64,000 bases of DNA from a virus. Of the stretch, positions 28,371 to 36,900 are shown one piece after another. Made by a program: the position numbers and the translations under genes. Numbering within the stretch: position 1 is the first letter of the stretch; each line of letters opens with the position of its first letter. The notes beneath the pieces were generated by a model. The model did no database searches. It saw only the letters and a list, made by a program, of their open reading frames with translations, and was not told the DNA's origin. The DNA lies in the IMG/VR virus record IMGVR_UViG_3300042406_000429, positions 48,277 through 112,276 of that record; one strand, given 5' to 3'.

Positions 28371-28542
28371 TCATCTTGTACCTGTTAACATCCAAGATAT
28401 TGTTAATAGATTAAACGATAAGAATATTAAAGAAAACGAAAGAATGAATCTTTTGATGCGTCTAGATGCTATTCGAGATTATGTTACAGCTGCTGTTGTA
28501 AAGGCAAATTCAAAGAATGAAAATCGCACTTTTAACCGATAG
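28360..28542 (+). CDS. Small unknown protein between gp55 and gp47
   Basis: 60 residues, preceded by a strong gaggagg RBS inside the end of gp55. It overlaps gp55 by 11 bases and gp47 by 26. Helical and charged, with no motif. Small genes at this position are usual in T4 relatives. Confidence 0.65.
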   Translation: MKNDHLVPVNIQDIVNRLNDKNIKENERMNLLMRLDAIRDYVTAAVVKANSKNENRTFNR

Positions 28543-29575
28543 TCATGCAGGAGTTAGAAATGACTCCCTTGCATTTCATGATTATATGAAGAGATTTTAC
28601 GATGATGTGTTTTTTAAATACCTCGACGACAACAATATTCGTACTATCGTTCATTGTGGGGATATTGTTGATCGTCGTAAGTATATTAACATTAATACTG
28701 CTTATCGTTTACGGAAAGATCTAATTGAGCCTGCTATTTCTCGTGGTATAGAATGGCATCAGTGTCTAGGTAATCATGACACGTATCATAAGAATACCAA
28801 TGAAGTCTCTTCTTTCAACGAACTTTTTAGAAAGTATGAAATAAATATATATGATAAAACAACCGAAGTAATGTTCGGTGATACTAAGATTCTGTTAATT
28901 CCTTGGATTTGCGATGATAATCGAGAACATTCCTTCACCTTAATAAGGAATACAGATGCGCAAATTGCTTTCGGACATCTTGAACTTCAAGGGTTTGAAA
29001 TGTTTAAAGGATCAATTGTTTCACACGGAGACGATCCAAGTTTGTTTGGACGTTTTGATGTTGTCTGCTCTGGGCATTTTCATCATCGTTCAAACCGTGG
29101 TAATATTTATTATCTCGGTTCTCCTGCAGAGTATACTTGGTCTGATTATAATGATCCTCGAGGGTTTCATATCTTTGACACAGAAACGAGAGAAATAAAA
29201 TTTATCGAAAATCCTTATAAGATGTTTCATAAGTTTTGGTATAATGATGGTGATCCAAAGTTTGTTGATAGTAATATTGATTACACACAGTTTGCTAATA
29301 AGATAATTAAAATTATTATTACTGAAAAGAATAACCCTTATTGGTTCGAAAAATTTATTGAGAACATAGAAAAACAAAATCCTATCGATATCCAAATAGT
29401 AGAGGACCATCTTAATCTGAATCTCGAAGATGATGATGAGATTATTGATGAGGCTGAATCTACAATTGATATTTTCAAAAAGTATATTACTGGCGCTGAA
29501 GTTAAAGGCGTTGATAAGACTAAATTAGAAAATAAAATTGTTGAATTATATAATGAGGCATTGACAGTTGAATGA
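28517..29575 (+). CDS. 47: Recombination nuclease subunit gp47 (Mre11-like)
   Basis: 352 residues (T4 339). Calcineurin-like phosphoesterase motifs in order: LLTDSHAG (D8, H10), VHCGDIVDRR, CLGNHDTYH, FGHLELQG, CSGHFHHRS. With gp46 it forms the end-processing nuclease that makes 3' single strands for recombination. It overlaps gp46 by four bases (ATGA). Confidence 0.95.
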   Translation: MKIALLTDSHAGVRNDSLAFHDYMKRFYDDVFFKYLDDNNIRTIVHCGDIVDRRKYININTAYRLRKDLIEPAISRGIEWHQCLGNHDTYHKNTNEVSSFNELFRKYEINIYDKTTEVMFGDTKILLIPWICDDNREHSFTLIRNTDAQIAFGHLELQGFEMFKGSIVSHGDDPSLFGRFDVVCSGHFHHRSNRGNIYYLGSPAEYTWSDYNDPRGFHIFDTETREIKFIENPYKMFHKFWYNDGDPKFVDSNIDYTQFANKIIKIIITEKNNPYWFEKFIENIEKQNPIDIQIVEDHLNLNLEDDDEIIDEAESTIDIFKKYITGAEVKGVDKTKLENKIVELYNEALTVE

Positions 29576-31272
29576 TTTATTTTAAGAAACTACGATGGAA
29601 GAATTTTCTTTCGACCGGTAACGTATTCACAGAGATAGATCTAGCCAGTAAAGATACTACTCTTATTGTTGGGCAGAATGGGGCTGGTAAGTCAACCATT
29701 CTTGATGCGTTAACCTTTGGTCTTTTTGGTAAACCTTTCCGAAAAATAAACAAGCCTCAGCTTGTAAACTCTATCACGCAAAAAAACTGTGTGGTAGAGA
29801 TAGAGTTTTCTATAGGATCTAAGGAATACAAGATTGTTCGTGGCATAAAGCCATCGGTTTTCGAAGTATATCTGAATGGTAATCTTTTAAATCAGAACGC
29901 TGAAATGAAAGATTATCAAGAACTGCTCGAAAAGCAAATCATCAAAGTAAATCAAAAGTCGTTTAGTCAAGTAGTTGTATTAGGTTCGGCTACGTTCCAA
30001 CCGTTTATGCAGCTATCATCTGGTCAGCGCCGAGAGATTATTGAAGATCTTTTAGATCTGCAAATTTTTACTGTAATGAATTCTATTTTAAAAGATAAAG
30101 TTCTTACAAATAGCGAGAACATTTACGAAGTTACCAGCAATAAAAAATTAGTAAACTCCAAGATTGAACTTACTAAAAATCATTTGCAAGAATTGCAAAA
30201 CAATAATAATAAATTGGCTGTAGAAAAAGAAAAGATTATAAAAGAAACTGATAAAAAGATAAAAGAACTATCTGGTAAAATGAAAAAGATAGATGAGCAG
30301 ATAGAAAATTGTCGTAGTCAAATAGGTGATAACGAAAGCGTATCTAAGAAGCTAGAAAAGCTATCTAAACTAAGACATCAAATAGAAGCCAAGATGGCTA
30401 TCTTAAATCAAGATGTAGACTTTTTTAATAATCACGAAAATTGTCCTACATGTAAGCAACACATTGAACAAAGTTTTAGAGACAAAACGATTGAAGAAAA
30501 AACTTCTCAGATTAAAGAAACTGAAGAAGGTTTGAAGTTATTATCAGTTGAATATGACACTGCTAATAATCGTCTAAAACAAATTATGAATATGAATAGT
30601 GATATTCAAAAATATGAGATGGAAAGGGTTGAATATAGAACTACAACCACATCTCTATTAAAATACATTGAACAATTAAAAAATGAAATAGAAAACCTAA
30701 AAAACAAGAATGATGTTGTTGATGTTAAGATCATAGATTATGAAAAAGAATTAGAAGTTCTAGAAACTAAGTATAATCAATTAAGTGAAGAAAAAGATGT
30801 ATTGGCTGCTGCAACTATCTTATTGAAGGATACAGGTATCAAGTCTAAAATTATTAGACAATATATTCCTGTTATCAATAAACTAATCAATAAGTATCTT
30901 TCTTCAATGGACTTCTTTGTTTCTTTTGAGCTTGATGAAAATTTTAACGAAACAATCAAGTCTCGTTATAGAGATAATTTTACTTACGCTTCCTTCTCTG
31001 AAGGTGAGAAACAGAAGATCGATCTAGCATTACTGTTTACTTGGAGAGCCATAGCCAAGCTTCGTAATTCTGTAAGCACCAATCTGTTGATCATGGACGA
31101 AGTATTCGATTCTTCTCTTGATCAGAACGCTACAGATTATCTTATGAATATCATTAGAGATATAGCCAAAGACAATAACATTGTTATTATATCTCACAAA
31201 GAACATATGAATGAGAAATTTAATAACACAATTCGGTTTAAGAAAGTAAAAAATTTTTCTACTATAGAGTGA
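29572..31272 (+). CDS. 46: Recombination nuclease ATPase subunit gp46 (Rad50-like)
   Basis: 566 residues (T4 560). Walker A VGQNGAGKST at 33-42, Q-loop region SFSQVVVLGSATFQPFM, paired coiled coils around a CPTCK zinc hook, ABC signature ASFSEGEKQKIDLAL and Walker B LLIMDEVFDSSLD. It is the ATPase partner of gp47. Downstream, where most relatives reach gp45 quickly, a ~10-kb accessory block is inserted. Confidence 0.95.
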   Translation: MIYFKKLRWKNFLSTGNVFTEIDLASKDTTLIVGQNGAGKSTILDALTFGLFGKPFRKINKPQLVNSITQKNCVVEIEFSIGSKEYKIVRGIKPSVFEVYLNGNLLNQNAEMKDYQELLEKQIIKVNQKSFSQVVVLGSATFQPFMQLSSGQRREIIEDLLDLQIFTVMNSILKDKVLTNSENIYEVTSNKKLVNSKIELTKNHLQELQNNNNKLAVEKEKIIKETDKKIKELSGKMKKIDEQIENCRSQIGDNESVSKKLEKLSKLRHQIEAKMAILNQDVDFFNNHENCPTCKQHIEQSFRDKTIEEKTSQIKETEEGLKLLSVEYDTANNRLKQIMNMNSDIQKYEMERVEYRTTTTSLLKYIEQLKNEIENLKNKNDVVDVKIIDYEKELEVLETKYNQLSEEKDVLAAATILLKDTGIKSKIIRQYIPVINKLINKYLSSMDFFVSFELDENFNETIKSRYRDNFTYASFSEGEKQKIDLALLFTWRAIAKLRNSVSTNLLIMDEVFDSSLDQNATDYLMNIIRDIAKDNNIVIISHKEHMNEKFNNTIRFKKVKNFSTIE

Positions 31273-31323
31273 AAATTATTATTTTTCTACTAAATAAAAA
31301 ATATAAGAATTTTAGGAGAAAAT

Positions 31324-31767
31324 ATGTCATATAAACACCATGATTTACCAAAAAGATCAGATCCTAATTATGATAGGCTTTATAGAGAAAAACTTAAAGA
31401 AAGCGGAGAATATAAAAAGTATTATAAAAAATATAGAGAAAAGAAAAAAGAAGAAGATCCTGAATATTGGTCAAAAAGATACGATAAAGAAAAAGCCCGA
31501 AAATACAGAGAAGAAAATAAAGCCATACTTATGGAAAAACATTGGCTATCCAAAGGCATAGTAGATATGACTTACAACAAGTATTTACATGAACTTGAAA
31601 TCCAACAAAGAAGATGTAAAATTTGTGATAAAGAAATGCAACTACCTCATGTAGATCATGACCATAATACAGGAAAATATAGAGGATTATTATGCGTTGC
31701 TTGCAATAATGGTTTAGGGATATATGAGAAAATGAAAAGTAAATTTGAAAAATATTTACAGGAATAA
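31324..31767 (+). CDS. Endonuclease VII-family HNH nuclease
   Basis: 147 residues. The N-terminal ~75 residues are Lys/Glu/Tyr-rich repeats (KKYREKKKEEDPEYWSKR). The C-terminal half is a recombination endonuclease VII domain: CKICDKEM, VDHDHNTGKYRGLLCVACN, with four Cys for zinc and the DHDH catalytic core. It could be the Holliday-junction resolvase (T4 gp49 role) or a mobile HNH endonuclease; the repetitive basic N-terminus favours the latter slightly. It has a taggagaa RBS and a late-like actaaata upstream. Confidence 0.75.
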   Translation: MSYKHHDLPKRSDPNYDRLYREKLKESGEYKKYYKKYREKKKEEDPEYWSKRYDKEKARKYREENKAILMEKHWLSKGIVDMTYNKYLHELEIQQRRCKICDKEMQLPHVDHDHNTGKYRGLLCVACNNGLGIYEKMKSKFEKYLQE

Positions 31768-31771
31768 AATT

Positions 31772-32245
31772 ATGGAATTAGACGATAGATATATTACAAC
31801 CGAATGTGAAGAATTTGATTTTAAAGATCCTCCATTCGACCCAGTTGAATATGCACAGAACTTGGTTAAGTGTATGTATGAAAACAATGGGTTGGGTCTA
31901 GCAGCTAATCAGGTAGGAACGCCATATCGAATCTTCGCTATGAGAGCAGCGCCAGAAAACTTTGTTTGTTTCAATCCAAAGATTGTGCAGCAAAGCGAAC
32001 AGACTGTTACGCTCGAAGAAGGATGCTTGACTTATCCCGGATTAATAGTTAAAATAAAGCGTCCTGAATTTATTCGAGTAAGATTTCAGACTCCAAACGG
32101 AGACACTCTAACAAAACAATTCATAGGTATGTCAGCGAGAGTGTTTCAACATGAAATCGATCATTTAGATGGTATTCGCTTTTATGATAAAGCAAATAAG
32201 TTTCATCGAGATCAAGCCTTAAGGAAGTGGAAAAATAATGGATAA
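31772..32245 (+). CDS. def: Peptide deformylase
   Basis: 157 residues. All three deformylase motifs are present: GLGLAANQVG at 40-49, EEGCLTYPG (metal-binding Cys84) and HEIDHLDG (His127, Glu128, His131). It removes the formyl group from new proteins. Phage deformylases are known from T4-like cyanophages. Start chosen at ATG 31772, four bases after the upstream stop. Confidence 0.92.
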   Translation: MELDDRYITTECEEFDFKDPPFDPVEYAQNLVKCMYENNGLGLAANQVGTPYRIFAMRAAPENFVCFNPKIVQQSEQTVTLEEGCLTYPGLIVKIKRPEFIRVRFQTPNGDTLTKQFIGMSARVFQHEIDHLDGIRFYDKANKFHRDQALRKWKNNG

Positions 32246-32396
32246 TTTGGTTAAACTGTCAGGAATAGGAGAAAGATACTTTCATTTTTATATCCTTGCA
32301 GAAAAAATGCGTAAAATCGAAGATATTATTTTATTTGCTATTATTTGTTTTTTAGTTTATATTTGGGTTAAGTTGTTTCTATACTGGGATAAGTAA
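32238..32396 (+). CDS. Small membrane protein
   Basis: 52 residues, overlapping the deformylase end by eight bases and the next gene by one (TAATG). The C-terminal half is a single hydrophobic helix (IILFAIICFLVYIWVKLFLY), so it is probably an inner-membrane peptide. The tight overlaps on both sides support it being real. Function unknown. Confidence 0.65.
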   Translation: MDNLVKLSGIGERYFHFYILAEKMRKIEDIILFAIICFLVYIWVKLFLYWDK

Positions 32397-32959
32397 TGAA
32401 TATTTTTTATATTTCTGAGAACCCTGTTACTGCAGCCGAGTGGATGGTAGATCGTCATGTTGTTAAGATGATCCTCGAGTCTGCTCAGCTGCTTTCGACA
32501 GCGCATCGTTTGCTCGATGGTCGAGAGATTCAACTCGAAGTTCAAGTCGAGCAGGAAGATGGAACAACTAAAACCCGCAAAAAGAAATGGTGGTTGCTAA
32601 ATGATGCACGTGAAGATGTTATATACTCAGCTACACATATCAATCACCCATCTGCTGTATGGGCTCGCACGAGCGTCGAGAATTATAATTGGCTGGTAGA
32701 TCATTTCTTTGCTCTTATGCAGGAATATACTTATCGTTATGATAAGACGCATAAGTGTTATGGTGAGATCTCAGCTACATTAGCTTCTCCGCCTAAGAAT
32801 TTGCAAGAGTATGACATGACTACTATGCCTTCTTGCATGGCGCCAGAATACATTATTGGATCTAATCCAGTAGAAAATTATCGTAATTATTATAAGATGG
32901 GTAAGACTCATCTTCATAGTTGGAAAAACCGCAATCCTCCGGAGTGGATATATGAGTAA
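32396..32959 (+). CDS. Conserved phage protein, possible DNA-repair fold
   Basis: 187 residues. The opening MNIFYISENPVTAAEWMVDRHVVKMILESAQLLSTAHRLLDG-type block (first ~45 residues) is widespread in large phages, and later PSAVWARTSVENYNWL and HLHSWKNRNPPEW are also conserved. Such proteins are sometimes described as related to pyrimidine-dimer glycosylases. I can see conserved His and Trp residues but cannot confirm the activity. Overlaps the MazG start by eight bases. Confidence 0.6.
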   Translation: MNIFYISENPVTAAEWMVDRHVVKMILESAQLLSTAHRLLDGREIQLEVQVEQEDGTTKTRKKKWWLLNDAREDVIYSATHINHPSAVWARTSVENYNWLVDHFFALMQEYTYRYDKTHKCYGEISATLASPPKNLQEYDMTTMPSCMAPEYIIGSNPVENYRNYYKMGKTHLHSWKNRNPPEWIYE

Positions 32960-33329
32960 TATGTTTCAAGATGTAAAGAATTTTCAAACAGCTGTTGGTC
33001 AGAATATTGGTCAGGCTGCAGTGTTTCCTGATATGGCCGAGCGAAATCTTCGTATGAAGTTATTGAGCGAAGAATTTAATGAATATATGGAAGGCGAACA
33101 GAAGGACGATCTAGAGAATGTCGCCAAAGAGCTTGCTGATATTATTTACATTGTCTGTGGGACTGCTGCATCTTACGGGATTCCCTTGGACGTTGTCTTC
33201 GACGAAGTCCACAAATCTAACATGGCAAAACTAGGACCAGATGGTAAGCCAAAGCGCAGAGAAGATGGAAAGATTTTAAAGCCAGATGGGTGGACTCCAC
33301 CAGACATCAAAAAGATTTTGTGGCCTTAA
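32952..33329 (+). CDS. MazG-like nucleotide pyrophosphohydrolase
   Basis: 125 residues. All-helical NTP-PPase motifs: LLSEEFNEYMEG (EExxE metal site near residues 38-45) and KELADIIYIVCG (ExxD). The C-terminal HKSNMAKLGPDGKP is common in phage members. It hydrolyses nucleoside triphosphates, possibly clearing unwanted nucleotides. It precedes the modification genes by 47 bases, so a role in nucleotide-pool control for base modification is possible. Confidence 0.82.
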   Translation: MSNMFQDVKNFQTAVGQNIGQAAVFPDMAERNLRMKLLSEEFNEYMEGEQKDDLENVAKELADIIYIVCGTAASYGIPLDVVFDEVHKSNMAKLGPDGKPKRREDGKILKPDGWTPPDIKKILWP

Positions 33330-33376
33330 AAGTTTGCATATATACTACATGATGAAAGAAATTGTGGAGGCAAATT

Positions 33377-34747
33377 ATGGTTAGACGTATTGTAGCAAGA
33401 GAAAAACATGATTGTGAACACCTTCTTGGTCAATTTGTTGATGAATCAAATTATGACATTTTGATCGAAGAAGACACAGATTGTTATATGCCGCCGCTTT
33501 GCGATCCTCTTACTAAGGCGGATTGCGGCGCAAAAGATTGCGAAAATTGCGATAAAGGTAATGATGAATTACGTATTGCATTCAAATTCCGTAAGAATTA
33601 CTTTAGTCAAGAAGAACAAGATAGTGCTTATCTTGGTTTGAGAGAAGCTGCAACTGAATCACAGAATCGTGGTCTTGCAGCTGGCCCTCGTGGTGAAATG
33701 CTTGCCACGGAAGGTCGTGGTGGTCGTGATTGGGTTACACCATATCAACAGGAAGTACTTGACTTCTTAATGGACGATGGCGCTACTCTTTTTGACGATA
33801 CTTCAATTGAAAGTATTCGTGCGAAATATAATGATCCAAGATATAAGCCAGTTGACGAAGTTCGTGGGACTGTTTGGTTGCGTTCAGAAGTAACTAAGGT
33901 TTATCCAGAATATCATGGTTGGTTTGATAAGTGGGTAGATGGTCTTAATAACAAACCCAAGGAGATGGTTCGTGAAGAAGCAAGAATGGTCGCAGAAAAG
34001 TGGGCATCGACCACTAACTATGCAGCAACAGTATGGTCAGGTGTGGCTGGCTGGTACGATCGTTACCCTCGGATTCCTTATGGGCGTGCAACTTCATATA
34101 CTGAAAAGTACCCAGAACTATTTAAGTTGGCATACCCATTCCTCCAATCTCTGAATAGAGGTTTTAAGGAATTACTACCATGGCGTTGGAATAATCAGAA
34201 AGCGGCAGCAGACAAACTTGATCCACGTTTTCTTGTTCCTGAAACAGTGTTTACTACAATCACTGTTAATAAAACATTCCGTACTGCATGTCATCGAGAC
34301 GCAGGAGACTTGGACGCTGGCCTAAGTAATCTACTTGTGCTTGGCACAGGAGAGTACACAGGAGGATACCTTGTTTTTCCGGAGTATAGAATTGCTGTTA
34401 ATGTGCGTCCTGGTGACCTTTTGCTTGTCAATAACCATGAAGTTATCCATGGAAATACCCCTATTGTTCTTAACAATCCTGATAGCGCTACTTCTGAGCG
34501 TATTTCTGTAGTTTGTTACTTCCGTGAGAAGATGCTTGAATTACAATCATATGATTATGAAATGCTACGTAAGCAATATGTAGAAGAACGTCGTATGAAT
34601 AAGGCGCATCCTTTGCAGCGTCCATTGTGGAATGGTGTTTCCCCAGGTATGTGGGAAGATAAGGAATGGTATGATTATCTTCATGTTCATGGGTTGAAAG
34701 ATCCTTATGGTAAGGCAGAAGAAGCGAGTCTAGAGGCATTTTTCTAA
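33377..34747 (+). CDS. TET/JBP-family 2-oxoglutarate/Fe(II) dioxygenase
   Basis: 456 residues from ATG 33377 (RBS gtggagg). The C-terminal double-stranded beta-helix has the iron ligands HRD (His306, Asp308) and distal His358 in NNHEVIHGNTPI, and Arg375 (SERISVV) to bind 2-oxoglutarate. GGYLVFPEYRIAVNVRPGDL is the diagnostic strand pair of phage TET/JBP enzymes. These oxidise the methyl group of thymine or 5-methylcytosine in DNA. The N-terminus has a Cys cluster (Cys36, 42, 50, 55, 58) that may bind zinc. Stop overlaps the next start. Family call firm; the base oxidised is unknown. Confidence 0.85.
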   Translation: MVRRIVAREKHDCEHLLGQFVDESNYDILIEEDTDCYMPPLCDPLTKADCGAKDCENCDKGNDELRIAFKFRKNYFSQEEQDSAYLGLREAATESQNRGLAAGPRGEMLATEGRGGRDWVTPYQQEVLDFLMDDGATLFDDTSIESIRAKYNDPRYKPVDEVRGTVWLRSEVTKVYPEYHGWFDKWVDGLNNKPKEMVREEARMVAEKWASTTNYAATVWSGVAGWYDRYPRIPYGRATSYTEKYPELFKLAYPFLQSLNRGFKELLPWRWNNQKAAADKLDPRFLVPETVFTTITVNKTFRTACHRDAGDLDAGLSNLLVLGTGEYTGGYLVFPEYRIAVNVRPGDLLLVNNHEVIHGNTPIVLNNPDSATSERISVVCYFREKMLELQSYDYEMLRKQYVEERRMNKAHPLQRPLWNGVSPGMWEDKEWYDYLHVHGLKDPYGKAEEASLEAFF

Positions 34748-35430
34748 TGTGTGGAGTGTTAGGCATAGCTATCAAAAATCCCGGCGAAAAAGAATTTGAA
34801 CTGGTTCGTCGACTTTTTGTTGAATCAATGATTCGTGGCAAACATGCCACAGGTGTATCATATGTTAAAGATGGTAAGGTTCATACAATCAAAGAACCAG
34901 TTGATGCTTACACATTTATTAATAGTAAAGATATTTCTAGTTGGGCAAACGAAGATGGCAATTTATATTGCATTGGTCATGTTCGATACTCAACTAGCGA
35001 TCTTGCATACAATCAGCCAATGGCAACCGAAGAACTTTCTATTGTTCATAACGGTGTTATCTCTCAAGAGAACCCAGAACAGTGGAAAGGAACTTTTGGA
35101 TATGATGTAATCACAAAGAACGATAGCGAATTAATTTTACGTTGTTTAGAAGCTGGCGAAGTTCCTTTGCATAAGTTTCATCCTTCCAGTATGTCAGTTT
35201 GCACTCTAGATAAAGATAAAGTGATTACTGCTTTTCGTAACGAAGCCAGACCATTGCATTATTCATATGCTTCAAATGGTATTATCTTTGCATCAACTGC
35301 TGATATTCTAAAGAGGAGTGGTTTGAGTTTCCAAGTTACTGCTCCTATGTTCGAAGTTTTTATAGTTGAAAATTTCAAAGTAATAAGCTATAATAAGTAT
35401 GAATTTCCAACGATCGAGGATTTGCAATGA
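34747..35430 (+). CDS. Class II glutamine amidotransferase domain protein
   Basis: 227 residues. It starts MCGVLGIAI, so Cys2 becomes the N-terminal nucleophile. GHVRYSTSDLAYNQPM and SIVHNGVI are the usual glutaminase motifs, and NDSELILRCLEAG follows. It releases ammonia from glutamine. No synthetase domain is attached, so the ammonia acceptor must be another protein, probably the amidoligase encoded next (ATGA overlap). Known phage gene pairs of this type are proposed to build amide-linked modifications. Confidence 0.85.
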   Translation: MCGVLGIAIKNPGEKEFELVRRLFVESMIRGKHATGVSYVKDGKVHTIKEPVDAYTFINSKDISSWANEDGNLYCIGHVRYSTSDLAYNQPMATEELSIVHNGVISQENPEQWKGTFGYDVITKNDSELILRCLEAGEVPLHKFHPSSMSVCTLDKDKVITAFRNEARPLHYSYASNGIIFASTADILKRSGLSFQVTAPMFEVFIVENFKVISYNKYEFPTIEDLQ

Positions 35431-36299
35431 CATATGACCCAAAGAGTTTTACTTGGGGGTTTGAGATGGAAGTGGGAGATGTGGATCGCCGCCTTCCACT
35501 TCCAGAACATTTAGGTAAATGGGAGTTTTCAGAAACAGATGTTGTTAATTTAAATCCACCTTATCGTGGTATTGCTTGTGACCCACTTGGTATTGAACCA
35601 CCATTCGGAGGAGAAATAAATGTTAGACCAACGAAAACTTGGCCAGAACAGGTTGATCGTATTTTTGAAATCCTTGATTTTTATAAGCGAAATAATTGTT
35701 CTCCTACTAGCAACTGTATCTCTCATAATCACATTCATGTTTTCGTTCCCGGTCTTCGAGAAGATATTGCAGGGTTAAAAAGACTTGTAGCATATATCCG
35801 TGATAATCAACATGTTGTAGTTGATCGTATTCATGCGTTTAGATTGCATCCGGATATGGCCTCCACAAAAACAGCAAAGACTTATCTAAAGTTAGATTGT
35901 GGTCGATTAATGCCAGATTATATGTCTGCTAACATTATTAATTTAGCAACAGATTTTGAACACTTTATCAAGCTACATGCTGCTGGTAAAGATGGCGTAT
36001 CAATGGGTCGCCCATTCCGTTATGCTATTAATACATATTGTATGAAGCACACAGGAACTATTGAGTTCCGTTGTTTCCGTAATTCTTTTGATCGTAGAGA
36101 GTTAGAAGATTCTTTTAGATTTGTTGAAGCGTTTATAGATGCTGCGCTTAATAATGGCCCAGATGTTCTGCAAATTCTTCTTGAGGGCGATTATAAATTT
36201 CCTGAACTAAAATATGATCACGAGATTTATACGTCATGGGAGAAAACAAAATATGGAAAAGAGCGAGGAAAGAAAGCTCGAGAGTTTATCGCAGTTTAA
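35427..36299 (+). CDS. Amidoligase (glutamine synthetase/GCS-like fold)
   Basis: 290 residues. TWGFEMEVGDV at the start, GGEINVRPTKTW, SHNHIHVFVPG and HTGTIEFRCFRNS are the metal/ATP-binding acidic and basic motifs of the putative amidoligase family. It should join a carboxylate to an amine or ammonia using ATP. Together with the glutaminase before it and the acetyltransferase after it, it forms a recurrent phage trio whose natural substrate has not been defined. Overlaps both neighbours. Confidence 0.78.
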   Translation: MTYDPKSFTWGFEMEVGDVDRRLPLPEHLGKWEFSETDVVNLNPPYRGIACDPLGIEPPFGGEINVRPTKTWPEQVDRIFEILDFYKRNNCSPTSNCISHNHIHVFVPGLREDIAGLKRLVAYIRDNQHVVVDRIHAFRLHPDMASTKTAKTYLKLDCGRLMPDYMSANIINLATDFEHFIKLHAAGKDGVSMGRPFRYAINTYCMKHTGTIEFRCFRNSFDRRELEDSFRFVEAFIDAALNNGPDVLQILLEGDYKFPELKYDHEIYTSWEKTKYGKERGKKAREFIAV

Positions 36300-36825
36300 A
36301 AAGGTTACAAGAGAACAATTTGTAGCAAGCATTAGCGATCGTAAAGAAGATAAGTTTGCCAAGACATTTGTTGCTAAATGCGACATGTTGAATAAGTGGG
36401 ACGAAGTTGTTGGGCTCTGGGAAGGCGATGACCTTGCCGGAGCCATTCTCACAACTATTTCAAAACGTAAACCTTATACGGCTAACCTTCAATTGCTTCA
36501 CACTTTTTATGCGCACAGAAACAAAGGTGTTGCTAGAAAATTGTGCAATGAATCTTTGTATTATGCTTTCTATTCGAGTGCGGATTATTTTCGAGTTTCT
36601 TCGGAAATTCCTGCTATACCATTCTACAAAAAGCTAGGCATACAATTCGTAGGTAAACAAAAAAGTGGATGTCTATTGGCTATGTTTCGAGTAAACTCTT
36701 CGGAGTTTGAGAAAATTGATTACTCTCTGGATGATGTGATATATAAGGCTGCAACCAAAAAAGGAAAAGGAGGTTGCGTAGAACTCTTCCTCGAATATAA
36801 AGGGCTTGACATTTTCTCAGAGTAG
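36253..36825 (+). CDS. GNAT-family N-acetyltransferase
   Basis: 190 residues from ATG 36253, preceded by gggagaaaac; it overlaps the amidoligase end by 47 bases. The GNAT core is visible: a strand before LLHTFYAHRNKGVARKLCNESLYYAF (acetyl-CoA-binding turn RNKGVA) and the C-terminal IPFYKKLGIQFVG. It would acylate an amine. Its place after the amidoligase suggests it acts on the same product. Confidence 0.78.
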   Translation: MEKSEERKLESLSQFKKVTREQFVASISDRKEDKFAKTFVAKCDMLNKWDEVVGLWEGDDLAGAILTTISKRKPYTANLQLLHTFYAHRNKGVARKLCNESLYYAFYSSADYFRVSSEIPAIPFYKKLGIQFVGKQKSGCLLAMFRVNSSEFEKIDYSLDDVIYKAATKKGKGGCVELFLEYKGLDIFSE

Positions 36826-36834
36826 TGGTAATAT
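36806..36834 (+). promoter_or_regulatory. Early-type promoter for the ParB-like gene
   Basis: TTGACA, 17 bases, TAATAT, overlapping the end of the GNAT gene. Transcription should begin at about 36841, exactly at an 8-bp hairpin. Confidence 0.75.
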
Positions 36835-36840
36835 ATGTTT

Positions 36841-36859
36841 ATTGAGAATAGTTCTCAAT
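36841..36859 (+). other. 5'-terminal hairpin of the ParB-like gene transcript
   Basis: ATTGAGAA-TAG-TTCTCAAT gives an 8-bp stem with a three-base loop at the predicted transcript start. Hairpins at RNA 5' ends usually protect from decay. Confidence 0.6.
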
Positions 36860-36900
36860 CTAGTAATGAAGTACTATCCCGCACTAAGAGGAGTATTATC

